The notes beneath the pieces were generated by a model. That model worked only from the letters and a program-made list of their open reading frames with translations, had not been told where the DNA came from and ran no database searches. The position numbers and the translations under genes are program-made. DNA of 13,145 nucleotides from positions 1 to 13,145 of the forward strand of contig HF998215.1 in assembly GCA_000433255.1 (NCBI GenBank), given 5' to 3'. Each line of letters starts with the position of its first letter. The first letter of the stretch is position 1. Positions 5,017-11,617 of this stretch are shown one piece after another. This stretch comes from Coprobacillus sp. CAG:605. GTDB taxonomy: Bacteria; Bacillota_I; Bacilli_A; RF39; UBA660.

Positions 5017-6632
5017 TACCCGGCTGTAAGCACGGAGCGGAACGAACTATGCGTCGTGCCGCCAGCATTGGTCCAACTAAAGGTGAACACGCCAGCATAA
5101 GTGCCGTCGCTGTAACTGCCACCACGATGAACCCAAGGGTAAGAGCTGTATATATTATAAGAATAATCACTCCACCAAGCATTACCTCCGTGACTAGAAG
5201 TATTCTTTAGAATCTCTCTAGTTGCGTCTCCTAGATGATATCTAGTATAGCCTACTCCATCTGCTGCTTGGTAATCATATAAGTCATAGTACTTACTATC
5301 AGGAAGACTTGAAGTACTAAAGCCAGATGATGCAACTTGGACATTGCCACTTGAATCTTTTTGAACACCCATTACATATTCCCAGGCTCCACCGGACATA
5401 TCATAGATTCCATATTGATTTCCGGTAGTTGAGGCATTTACGCCCTTATTTTTCCAATCATATCCAGAAGCGCATGCAGTTTTTGAACTTGATACACCTG
5501 CACTTGTGGAAGAGCCGGAACATCCAGTTATTGACGGTCCGTTTGAGCCAGTAGAACCAGTATTAATATTATTTATCCATACTTCACAGCCTGATGCGAT
5601 ACAAGTTGAAGCAGCATTATAACGTCCATAAATTGAGTTGGTTAAGAAGGCAATTGCACCCCACTCCATATTTTTCATCATATGAGTATCTACGTTATTA
5701 TTTAAACCATATTTTGAAGCATTTAAAATAGTACTTCTTGATGTATTATACATTGTAGCTAAGTTAATACTTGTTAAAGACTTTTGATTTGGTTTAATTT
5801 GATAATTATCAGTTGATCCTGAGGCTTCAAATTTAGCAGCCCAGAAACCAGGTAATTCAGTATTACCAAAGGTAAATGCCGGATGAGTTAACCACTCACC
5901 ATCTCTACTACCATTTGATTTAGGAGTGCTTTTTGGTTCAAACTCTATTTCTATAGCTTGTTCTACACTCGTTCTATTTTCGGCATTAAATAATTTATAT
6001 CTATATCTTGGAATATAAACATACATTTGTAAAATTTCATCCATAGAAATAGTCGAACCAACTACACTAGATTTTAAACTCATATCATTATTAAAATACT
6101 TAGACTTAATTGCACTATTGGCACAGTTAACTAACACAGCATTCGCCCACTCATGATTAGAATAGTCATACCACTTAGTATTAGCATCAGCAACAACTAC
6201 ATCCCCACTTGAATTATAAGTTACAGGAATTAAACCCTGGTATAGCTCAACATCAATTAAAGTACCCGTAGCAAAAAATAGACTACACTTTGTTTTCTTA
6301 GTAGCATTTTCGATTTCAATACTCCATTTAGAATAATTCCAAGTACCAGTGGCCCCGTTATCGCATACTATCTTGTCTACGATATAACCATCGTTCTTAC
6401 CAGGAATCTCATTTGACCACTCACCATCAATATAACTAGCTATAAAATAATCATTCTTAATAAATGGTTCAACAGTTGTTTCATACATAGTAGCTTCATT
6501 ACTACTACTAAATTTAGAATATGTAAAATAAATAATAGATATAGTAACTATTAAAACTAAAGATAAAATAATACCATATTTATACACTTCATTTTTATGT
6601 TGAGCCCACCATAATTTTCTTTTAAAATTCAT
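5016..6632 (-). CDS. Membrane-anchored FGE/C-type-lectin-fold surface protein, candidate DGR target
   Basis: A 538-residue protein starting at the ATG at 6632. Its weak ribosome site GGATGGTG, seven bases upstream, makes the start less certain; the frame is open 32 codons further, without a better site. A basic N-terminus precedes one membrane helix (residues 19-37), so most of the protein should face outward. Residues about 45-120 form a module with two cysteines (Cys90, Cys116) and a KIVCDNGATGTW motif. From about residue 195 the sequence follows the formylglycine-generating-enzyme/sulfatase-modifying fold: GIYDMSGGAWEYVMG (408-422), HRGGSY (502-507) and SFRSVL (530-535) near the C-terminus. 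The C-terminal cysteines that bind copper in true formylglycine-generating enzymes are absent, so catalysis is unlikely and ligand binding more plausible. The last 40 codons are G+C-rich compared with neighbours and repeated, diverged, at 4517-4636. Monocistronic between terminators. Confidence 0.8.
   Translation of the reverse strand: MNFKRKLWWAQHKNEVYKYGIILSLVLIVTISIIYFTYSKFSSSNEATMYETTVEPFIKNDYFIASYIDGEWSNEIPGKNDGYIVDKIVCDNGATGTWNYSKWSIEIENATKKTKCSLFFATGTLIDVELYQGLIPVTYNSSGDVVVADANTKWYDYSNHEWANAVLVNCANSAIKSKYFNNDMSLKSSVVGSTISMDEILQMYVYIPRYRYKLFNAENRTSVEQAIEIEFEPKSTPKSNGSRDGEWLTHPAFTFGNTELPGFWAAKFEASGSTDNYQIKPNQKSLTSINLATMYNTSRSTILNASKYGLNNNVDTHMMKNMEWGAIAFLTNSIYGRYNAASTCIASGCEVWINNINTGSTGSNGPSITGCSGSSTSAGVSSSKTACASGYDWKNKGVNASTTGNQYGIYDMSGGAWEYVMGVQKDSSGNVQVASSGFSTSSLPDSKYYDLYDYQAADGVGYTRYHLGDATREILKNTSSHGGNAWWSDYSYNIYSSYPWVHRGGSYSDGTYAGVFTFSWTNAGGTTHSSFRSVLTAG
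5028..5147 (-). repeat. Candidate variable region: 3'-terminal 120 nt homologous to 4517-4636
   Basis: The stretch encodes the C-terminal lectin-fold segment from AGC TCT to CTT and has the same length as the copy at 4517-4636. By hand 39 of 120 positions differ: 17 where the downstream copy has A and 22 elsewhere. Only 3 positions have A here and non-A there. The 3' end is almost identical and acts as a possible mutagenic-homing initiation (IMH) block. Confidence 0.6.
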
Positions 6633-6653
6633 ATAGATACACCATCCAAATCT

Positions 6654-6659
6654 AGTATA
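6654..6659 (-). promoter_or_regulatory. Possible proximal -10 element of the surface protein gene
   Basis: TATACT on the minus strand lies 22 bases before the ATG; TTTAAA stands 15 bases upstream as a poor -35. It would give a leader of about 15 nt, like that of the radical-SAM gene. It competes with the better extended -10 at 6811-6819. Confidence 0.25.
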
Positions 6660-6810
6660 ACCATTACTTTTCAATTTAAACTTGCTCTTTTTATTTGCAT
6701 AAAGCAATGCAATAAGACAAATCGTCATACACTATCATTAACATAATAGCTTTTTAATACAACATATGTGTTGATATTTAACTAATTGGATATATGAAAA
6801 GTCCACCACC

Positions 6811-6819
6811 ACTATACCA
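6811..6819 (-). promoter_or_regulatory. Extended -10 promoter upstream of the surface protein gene
   Basis: TGGTATAGT on the minus strand is an extended -10 element placed just after the tyrosyl-tRNA synthetase terminator. No good -35 is present. If used, the surface protein mRNA starts near 6804 with a leader of about 170 nt, in which I saw only short imperfect inverted repeats. Confidence 0.45.
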
Positions 6820-6834
6820 TAATAAGTTAAATAT

Positions 6835-6861
6835 TAAAAAAGTATATCCTTAAGATATACT
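6835..6861 (-). terminator. Terminator of the tyrosine operon
   Basis: An 8-bp stem, AGTATATC (6841-6848) / GATATACT (6854-6861), with a 5-nt loop is followed on the minus strand by a run of six T. The stem overlaps the synthetase stop codon TAG (6862-6860). Confidence 0.85.
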
Positions 6862-8098
6862 AATTAAACTTACCAATAAAGTAATTCTTCTTACCCTTTT
6901 TAATAACCACAATCTTATTATCTATTAGATCATTCTTTGAAATAATATAATTAACATCATTAACTTTCTTATTATTAATAGATAAAGCATTACCTGTAAT
7001 TAACTCTCTAGCTTCTCTCTTACTACTAAATACTTTAGAGTCTACTAAAACATCAACAATATTACCTTCATAAACTAAAACATTCTTAACTCCACTTAAA
7101 CTATTAACAATATCTTCACTAGATAAATTCTTAATATCTTCACTAAATAAAGCCTTACTAATATCTCTAGCCTTAGTATACTCTTCTTCCCCTCTTAAAT
7201 CCGTAATAATACATTTAGCCAAAGTCTCTTGAGCAATTCTTAAATGTGGTTCCTTATTATGTCTATCCATAACATCTAATATTTCTTCAGGAGTTAAAAA
7301 AGTAAACACCTTCAAATATTCTAATACCTTCGCATCATCTGTATTAATTAAATATTGATACAAAGCATAACTTGAAGTCTTATCTTTATCTAACCATAAA
7401 GCATTACCTTCACTCTTTCCAAACTTCTTACCATTACTATCTAAAATTAAAGGCATTGTAAAAGCATAAGCTTCCTTACCATCTATCTTTCTTATTAAAT
7501 CAATACCCGTAGTAATATTTCCCCATTGATCACTACCTTCAACCTGCATAACACAGTTCATTTTACGATACATGTTTAAAAAATCATACCCTTGAATTAA
7601 CATATAACTAAATTCTGCATATGTAATACCAGTTTCTAATCTTCTATTTATAATATCTTTATTTAACATATAATTAACATTGATATACTTACCTACATCT
7701 CTTAAGAAATCTAAGAACTCATATCCTTTAAACCAATCATAATTATTAACTAACTTAGCATTACCATCAAATATGGTATCAATTTGTTTTCTAATACATT
7801 CAATATTATGATTTAATACTTCAATACTTATTATTTCTCTTTCTGCTGTCGGTCTAGGATCTCCAATACGTCCCGTAGCGCCACCACATAGTAATATTGG
7901 TTTATGTCCCATTTTCATTAATCTTTTAGCAGTTACTAATGAAGAGTAATGCCCTAAGTGTAGTGAATCAGCAGTTGGATCTGTCCCCCAATAAAAAGTA
8001 ACACTTTTATTATTAATTAAATCTTCAATATTTTCTCCTGCTACATCTTTAACTAAACCTCTCCATTGTAATTCTTCCCAATTTGTCATTTTTTTCAT
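6860..8098 (-). CDS. tyrS: Tyrosyl-tRNA synthetase
   Basis: A 412-residue class I aminoacyl-tRNA synthetase that charges tRNA-Tyr with tyrosine in the cytoplasm; full length for the family. The HIGH motif appears as HLGH (residues 47-50) after the tyrosine-pocket strand FYWGTDPTADS. AEFSYMLIQGYDF (161-173) and GSDQWGNITTGIDL (188-201) are family signatures. The KMSKS loop is KFGKS (225-229). The C-terminal S4 RNA-binding domain covers about residues 345-412. Its ATG overlaps the TAA of the upstream HD-domain gene (TAATG), with GGAGAGGA upstream as the ribosome site; an ATG three codons later is a less likely alternative. It is the last gene of a T-box-controlled two-gene operon, and its stop codon lies in the terminator stem. 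Confidence 0.97.
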   Translation of the reverse strand: MKKMTNWEELQWRGLVKDVAGENIEDLINNKSVTFYWGTDPTADSLHLGHYSSLVTAKRLMKMGHKPILLCGGATGRIGDPRPTAEREIISIEVLNHNIECIRKQIDTIFDGNAKLVNNYDWFKGYEFLDFLRDVGKYINVNYMLNKDIINRRLETGITYAEFSYMLIQGYDFLNMYRKMNCVMQVEGSDQWGNITTGIDLIRKIDGKEAYAFTMPLILDSNGKKFGKSEGNALWLDKDKTSSYALYQYLINTDDAKVLEYLKVFTFLTPEEILDVMDRHNKEPHLRIAQETLAKCIITDLRGEEEYTKARDISKALFSEDIKNLSSEDIVNSLSGVKNVLVYEGNIVDVLVDSKVFSSKREARELITGNALSINNKKVNDVNYIISKNDLIDNKIVVIKKGKKNYFIGKFN

Positions 8099-8658
8099 TA
8101 TTCTATTTCCTCTCCTTCAAATTTAACATTGATAAACTTTCTACTTGCTAAATAATCACACATATGTACAAAGTATTGATATCTATCTTTAGGTACTTCT
8201 AATACTACATCACTATAAGGATTAGTATTCCACTTACCCATATGTGTCTTAACAACATGTTTTATAAATTCTATTTCTTTTTCATCTAACTTAGTTTTAT
8301 CTTTATTTAACTCTACGTACTCTGCTACTAAGTTAGGATGATCAAACCTTGTATATCTCTCTTCTTCAAACCCCTTCTTTATCCCATCATGAATTAATAA
8401 ACTAAGTATCATAATATCTTTCTCTCTACTAGAAAACAAAGTATCATAAGGTGTTATTTGAAATAACTCATAAGCCATTCTAACAGCTACTTTAGAATGT
8501 CTTACTAAGCCGCCTTCTCCTAGTGCAAATTCAGGATGATACTTTCCTGTTGAAGAAGCTTCTATTTTAAAGAAATACTCAGGTAATCCCTCTATTAATA
8601 TTCTTGCACTTTCTCTTATTCTATCATCTTTTATATAATTTAATTCCGTCTCAAACAT
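8098..8658 (-). CDS. HD-domain metal-dependent phosphohydrolase-like protein
   Basis: A 186-residue soluble protein starting at the ATG at 8658 after GGAGG (a rather short 4-nt spacing). The frame is open 21 codons upstream, but those codons lie in the T-box leader. The HD metal-site pattern is present: His54 in GLVRHS, the His90-Asp91 pair in LLIHDGIKKG, further histidines His107 and His139, and Asp168 in VHMCDYLAS. Such domains usually hydrolyse phosphomonoesters or phosphodiesters of nucleotides. The substrate cannot be told from sequence. The gene lies between a tyrosine T-box and tyrosyl-tRNA synthetase and is translationally coupled to the latter, so its expression should rise with uncharged tRNA-Tyr. 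A link with nucleotide by-products or translation stress is speculation. Confidence 0.8.
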   Translation of the reverse strand: MFETELNYIKDDRIRESARILIEGLPEYFFKIEASSTGKYHPEFALGEGGLVRHSKVAVRMAYELFQITPYDTLFSSREKDIMILSLLIHDGIKKGFEEERYTRFDHPNLVAEYVELNKDKTKLDEKEIEFIKHVVKTHMGKWNTNPYSDVVLEVPKDRYQYFVHMCDYLASRKFINVKFEGEEIE

Positions 8659-8679
8659 AAATCCTCCATTTTTGTATAG

Positions 8680-8806
8680 AAAAAAGCCATAATCTAAGGA
8701 CGAACTTATCCGCGGTACCACCTTATTTTATGACTTATCATACACTTATATCTTAACGCGATTAACGTTTCAAGCTCCTAGGTCGTAAATCTTATCATCG
8801 CTTGAC
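8680..8806 (-). ncRNA. Tyrosine T-box leader (compact)
   Basis: The minus strand contains the T-box core AAGGTGGTACCGCGG (8724-8710), whose TGGT pairs with the ACCA end of uncharged tRNA-Tyr. It is followed by GGC and six T (8685-8680), the attenuator end. Upstream hairpins include TATGA/TCATA just before the core (stem III position), AACG/CGTT, and a 5' stem TCAAGC (8805-8800) / GCTTGA (8775-8770). The loop of that 5' stem contains TAC (8787-8785), a tyrosine codon suitable as specifier and matching the downstream tyrS. Only about 80 nt separate the predicted transcript start from the T-box core, much less than a normal stem I needs. The terminator stem itself is weak in my reading; the T tract and core are clear. 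Confidence 0.85.
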
Positions 8807-8812
8807 TAAATT

Positions 8813-8840
8813 ATTTTAACATATTTTTATTTTTTTGCAA
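8813..8840 (-). promoter_or_regulatory. Promoter of the T-box/HD/tyrS operon
   Basis: TTGCAA (8840-8835) and TAAAAT (8818-8813) are 16 bases apart on the minus strand, and TGT before the -10 makes it an extended -10 element. The -35 lies within the last codons of the upstream beta-sandwich protein gene, and transcription should start near 8806. No terminator separates that gene from this promoter, so some read-through is possible. Confidence 0.65.
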
Positions 8841-10710
8841 ACATATTTGAAATAGCGTTCTTTAATCCTTCAAAGTTGAAATAAATTTTATATCCAAGTG
8901 CTCTTAATACAGCGTAAGCTCCTATTACAATAATGATTAATACAACTAATATTGTAAGGAAGACATTACCCTTTTTCTTATATCCCGTAATCTTAATATA
9001 ATAATCAGTATAATCTCCTGATTCAGCAGTTACTCTAATTTTTATTTCACTACCAGTTGTTAATTTTTCATTACCTTCAATTGAGATACTAGCTTTCTCA
9101 CTAGCGGCTTCCGCACTAATATCAAGTTCTGTTTCATTTTCATTTAAAGCTATTTTATATTCTAATGTTTTAGCATCAAATTTTAATTTATGATTTTTAA
9201 TTATTAAATCTTTTAAAATACTACTAGTCGATACTTCTTCTTCATTACTCTTTCTTATTATATATATTGTATATGTATTAGAAGTACTACCATCTTCACT
9301 AGTTACTTTAATTGATAGTTCATTAGCACCTTCTTGTAATTCAGTACCACCATTTATTTCTACTTTATCATTTTCATTTTCTGCAACTACTGTTGGAATA
9401 ACATTTAAAACACCATTATCTACCGTAACATTGTAATCAAATACACCTGATTCAAAATCAATATTACCATTATCTAATGTTAACGATTTTAATAATGCCT
9501 TGCTTTCTGATGGTGTTGGAGTATCAGGAGTTGTTGGTGTTTCTGTATCATTTCCACTACCCGTTTTTCTCGTAATTGTTACATTATAAACTCTAACACT
9601 ACCAGATTGACTCTTAACTTTAATACGAATTATATTCGCTCCTTCTCCTAATAGTACAGTTCTTGGTCCATATCCATTTACAAAAGAAGCCTTAGTATCT
9701 GAAAGTTCAGCTCTAACAGTAACACTTGTTACATTATTTTCAACAGTTGCACTATATTTATTAGTAACTGGTTTAAATCTAGGACTTAAACTAACATTAT
9801 CTACTGATAAAGATTTTAATTGATTGTTTGAACTCAAATTACTAGTATTTCCCCCTGTACTTGAAGATCCCGTACGGGTAATATTTAATGTATAAGTAGA
9901 TATAACCGAACCTTTAGTTTTAATTTCAATTTTATTTTTACCATAATTTAAATTAACCGTTCTTGGGCCATAACCATTTACAAATGAAGCTCTAGAATCT
10001 TTTAATGACGCATTAATTGTAATACTTGAAGCATCAGTAGTAGCACTATAATTAAGTGTTGAAGACGCAAACGAAGGACTTAATTGTCCACTTGATATTG
10101 AAAGACTAGCTAATGCACTAGCAATTGCGCCACTACTAGTATCATTTTTTACACACTCATAATGATACTCATACTTACAGAATCTCTTTTCAATACCATT
10201 ATACATACTAAATTTAAGCTCATTAGCTTTACAAGTAGTACTAATCATTTGAGTATTAATAGGATTAAAATCGTATCCTGAAGCACAATGAAAATCTTCT
10301 TTAAGCACATATTTTTGCTTAGCTAAATTTCCCTTATAATCTATTAAACCACAAATTGTAATATTACCGCTTCCAGTTATATTATTTAAACCGGTTCTAT
10401 TACAACTTGTAGTAATATTAACAGCATAAGGTTGCGACTTATTTCCTTGTTCGTCTACTGCCCAAATATTGTAATTTCCATTAGGGACACTTACATAAGG
10501 ATTAAGTGAAGAAGATGTAAATTTAACCGCCTCACTAGTACTTTGACCTACTAAGTAATAAGATATTTTGTAGGTACCTTGACTAGCATTTACTAATACT
10601 AAATCATCTCCCATACTAACTGCCCTATCTATTTTAGGCAAATCTAAAGCTTTAACACTAGTTGTAAATAAACATACAAATCCAATTAAGAATAAATAGA
10701 TTTTTTTCAT
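8827..10710 (-). CDS. Secreted, membrane-anchored protein with four cadherin-like beta-sandwich domains
   Basis: A 627-residue protein starting at the ATG at 10710, with AAGGAG seven bases upstream. Residues 1-21 form a signal peptide, likely cut after VKA. Residues about 22-195 form an extracellular region with six cysteines (103, 121, 142, 160, 178, 186), which could form disulfides. Four cadherin-like beta-sandwich repeats (Pfam PF12733 type) follow at about 199-280, 296-382, 405-487 and 496-579, each with an LxxLxL start, a Y-x-V strand and a YxIxI(T)R end. A Thr/Pro-rich linker (383-404) separates repeats 2 and 3. A C-terminal membrane helix (about 582-606) and a short basic tail anchor it. 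Repeats 1 and 2 share an identical SFVNGYGPRTV segment exactly 100 codons apart. Probably adhesive or structural at the cell surface; the ligand is unknown. Monocistronic, with its own promoter. Confidence 0.85.
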   Translation of the reverse strand: MKKIYLFLIGFVCLFTTSVKALDLPKIDRAVSMGDDLVLVNASQGTYKISYYLVGQSTSEAVKFTSSSLNPYVSVPNGNYNIWAVDEQGNKSQPYAVNITTSCNRTGLNNITGSGNITICGLIDYKGNLAKQKYVLKEDFHCASGYDFNPINTQMISTTCKANELKFSMYNGIEKRFCKYEYHYECVKNDTSSGAIASALASLSISSGQLSPSFASSTLNYSATTDASSITINASLKDSRASFVNGYGPRTVNLNYGKNKIEIKTKGSVISTYTLNITRTGSSSTGGNTSNLSSNNQLKSLSVDNVSLSPRFKPVTNKYSATVENNVTSVTVRAELSDTKASFVNGYGPRTVLLGEGANIIRIKVKSQSGSVRVYNVTITRKTGSGNDTETPTTPDTPTPSESKALLKSLTLDNGNIDFESGVFDYNVTVDNGVLNVIPTVVAENENDKVEINGGTELQEGANELSIKVTSEDGSTSNTYTIYIIRKSNEEEVSTSSILKDLIIKNHKLKFDAKTLEYKIALNENETELDISAEAASEKASISIEGNEKLTTGSEIKIRVTAESGDYTDYYIKITGYKKKGNVFLTILVVLIIIVIGAYAVLRALGYKIYFNFEGLKNAISNMFAKK

Positions 10711-10737
10711 AAAAAAACTCCTTACATTTACATAGCT

Positions 10738-10766
10738 ATCATACCATTTTCTTATCATTTTTACAA
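10738..10766 (-). promoter_or_regulatory. Promoter of the beta-sandwich surface protein gene
   Basis: On the minus strand TTGTAA (10766-10761) and TATGAT (10743-10738) are separated by exactly 17 bases, and TGG before the -10 makes it an extended -10. It is the best complete promoter in the window; transcription should start near 10731, about 20 nt before the ATG. Confidence 0.75.
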
Positions 10767-10811
10767 GAAATAATAGTTTATTTCTAGAAAAATACTTCTA
10801 CTTTTGAAATT

Positions 10812-10840
10812 AAAAAATGTAAGAAAAAATATTACATTTT
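10812..10840 (-). terminator. Second terminator of the YtxH operon
   Basis: AAAATGTAA (10814-10822) / TTACATTTT (10832-10840) gives a 9-bp AT-rich stem with a 9-nt loop, followed on the minus strand by a run of T. It lies between the YtxH operon and the promoter of the next gene, backing up the terminator at 10895-10923. A weaker AATACC/GGTATT hairpin lies between them. Confidence 0.55.
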
Positions 10841-10894
10841 CACCTTTTAATACCGTTTTATGGTATTTAATGGTAAAAATCGAGCATTTAATGT

Positions 10895-10923
10895 CAAAAA
10901 TAAAAGACTATAATTTTAGTCTT
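10895..10923 (-). terminator. First terminator of the YtxH operon
   Basis: A 7-bp stem AAGACTA (10904-10910) / TAGTCTT (10917-10923) with a 6-nt loop is followed on the minus strand by TTATTTTTG. The stem overlaps the stop codon of the YtxH gene. Confidence 0.65.
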
Positions 10924-11314
10924 CTACTGCTTTCAACTTATCCAAGGTCATTTTTAAAACATCAACAGTCTTTAACCTCAAACCTTCAATTGCATTATCA
11001 ACATAAGGAGTAGCCCTAACAACTGCCATATTCTTTAAATCATCAAGTTTTTTCATAATTTCTTTAGCTTTCCTCTTTGCTCCAAGAGCCGACTCTTCTA
11101 AATCAAATTCTTCCAAAGAAACTTTTAACTCAGTTAATTTCTTTATTAAAATATTTCTTACATCTTCTTTATCTAAGTCTTTAACATAATTAACTAAATC
11201 ATTAATCTTAACTTTTAATTCTCTACGAGTATCCTCTCCTGACTTAGGTGCTAGTAAAATACCAGTCCCCACCCCAAGAGCAAAACCAACAAAGAAATTT
11301 TTAAACTTTCCCAT
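10916..11314 (-). CDS. YtxH domain-containing protein
   Basis: A 132-residue protein starting at the ATG at 11314, with GGAGG six bases upstream inside the end of the preceding gene. The N-terminus has the YtxH signature: a glycine-rich hydrophobic segment (FFVGFALGVGTGILLAPKSG, residues 7-26) followed by EDTRREL. The rest is a long charged helix, probably coiled coil. The YtxH family is membrane-associated, found across Firmicutes and linked in Bacillus to general stress; its molecular role is unknown. Only one base separates it from the DUF948-like gene, so the two are made together, a pairing common in Firmicutes. It is the last gene of the operon. Confidence 0.85.
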   Translation of the reverse strand: MGKFKNFFVGFALGVGTGILLAPKSGEDTRRELKVKINDLVNYVKDLDKEDVRNILIKKLTELKVSLEEFDLEESALGAKRKAKEIMKKLDDLKNMAVVRATPYVDNAIEGLRLKTVDVLKMTLDKLKAVED

Positions 11315-11315
11315 G

Positions 11316-11615
11316 TTAATCCTCCAACTCTTTAACTTCTTTAGTCTTCTTTTTTCTAAAAAGACGTCCAATAACTCCCGATACACCCTCTACTACTTTA
11401 TCAGTAATTGAAACAATTCTATCAGTTGTATTATCAATAATACTAAATATTCCATTCAAACTATTAACTTTAGTACTAACACTATCTACAACATCATCTA
11501 CTTTATCTAAAGTCTTAATAATTCTAACTCCAATAATAATTCCAATAACTAATATAATAATTAAAAGAACATAAATAACTAATGGTAAAAATACCTGCAA
11601 AAATTCAATAAACAT
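11316..11615 (-). CDS. DUF948-like small membrane protein
   Basis: A 99-residue protein with one N-terminal membrane helix (about residues 8-30), then an amphipathic helix with regular V/I spacing (KTLDKVDDVVDSVSTKVNSL, residues 34-53) and a basic tail ending KELED. This is the layout of DUF948-family proteins, which are usually encoded next to YtxH proteins as here. The ribosome site is AAAGGA, nine bases before the ATG, inside the end of the preceding gene, which stops two bases earlier. The function is unknown; a membrane-tethered coiled coil is what can be seen. Confidence 0.75.
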   Translation of the reverse strand: MFIEFLQVFLPLVIYVLLIIILVIGIIIGVRIIKTLDKVDDVVDSVSTKVNSLNGIFSIIDNTTDRIVSITDKVVEGVSGVIGRLFRKKKTKEVKELED

Positions 11616-11617
11616 AA

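Noticed and set aside
4822..5039. Unbroken minus-strand frame running past the surface protein stop codon in another frame
   Set aside because: No start codon near its beginning, no ribosome site, no recognisable domain, and it runs through the 13-bp terminator stem. It would need a frameshift in the surface gene, for which there is no slippery sequence evidence.
4997..5182. 61-codon frame on the minus strand overlapping the surface gene 3' end
   Set aside because: It overlaps the variable C-terminus in a different frame; its hydrophobic translation is a by-product of the GC-rich codons, with no ribosome site.
10804..11013. Plus-strand frame opposite the YtxH gene end
   Set aside because: It overlaps two terminators and the YtxH 3' end; composition is not protein-like.
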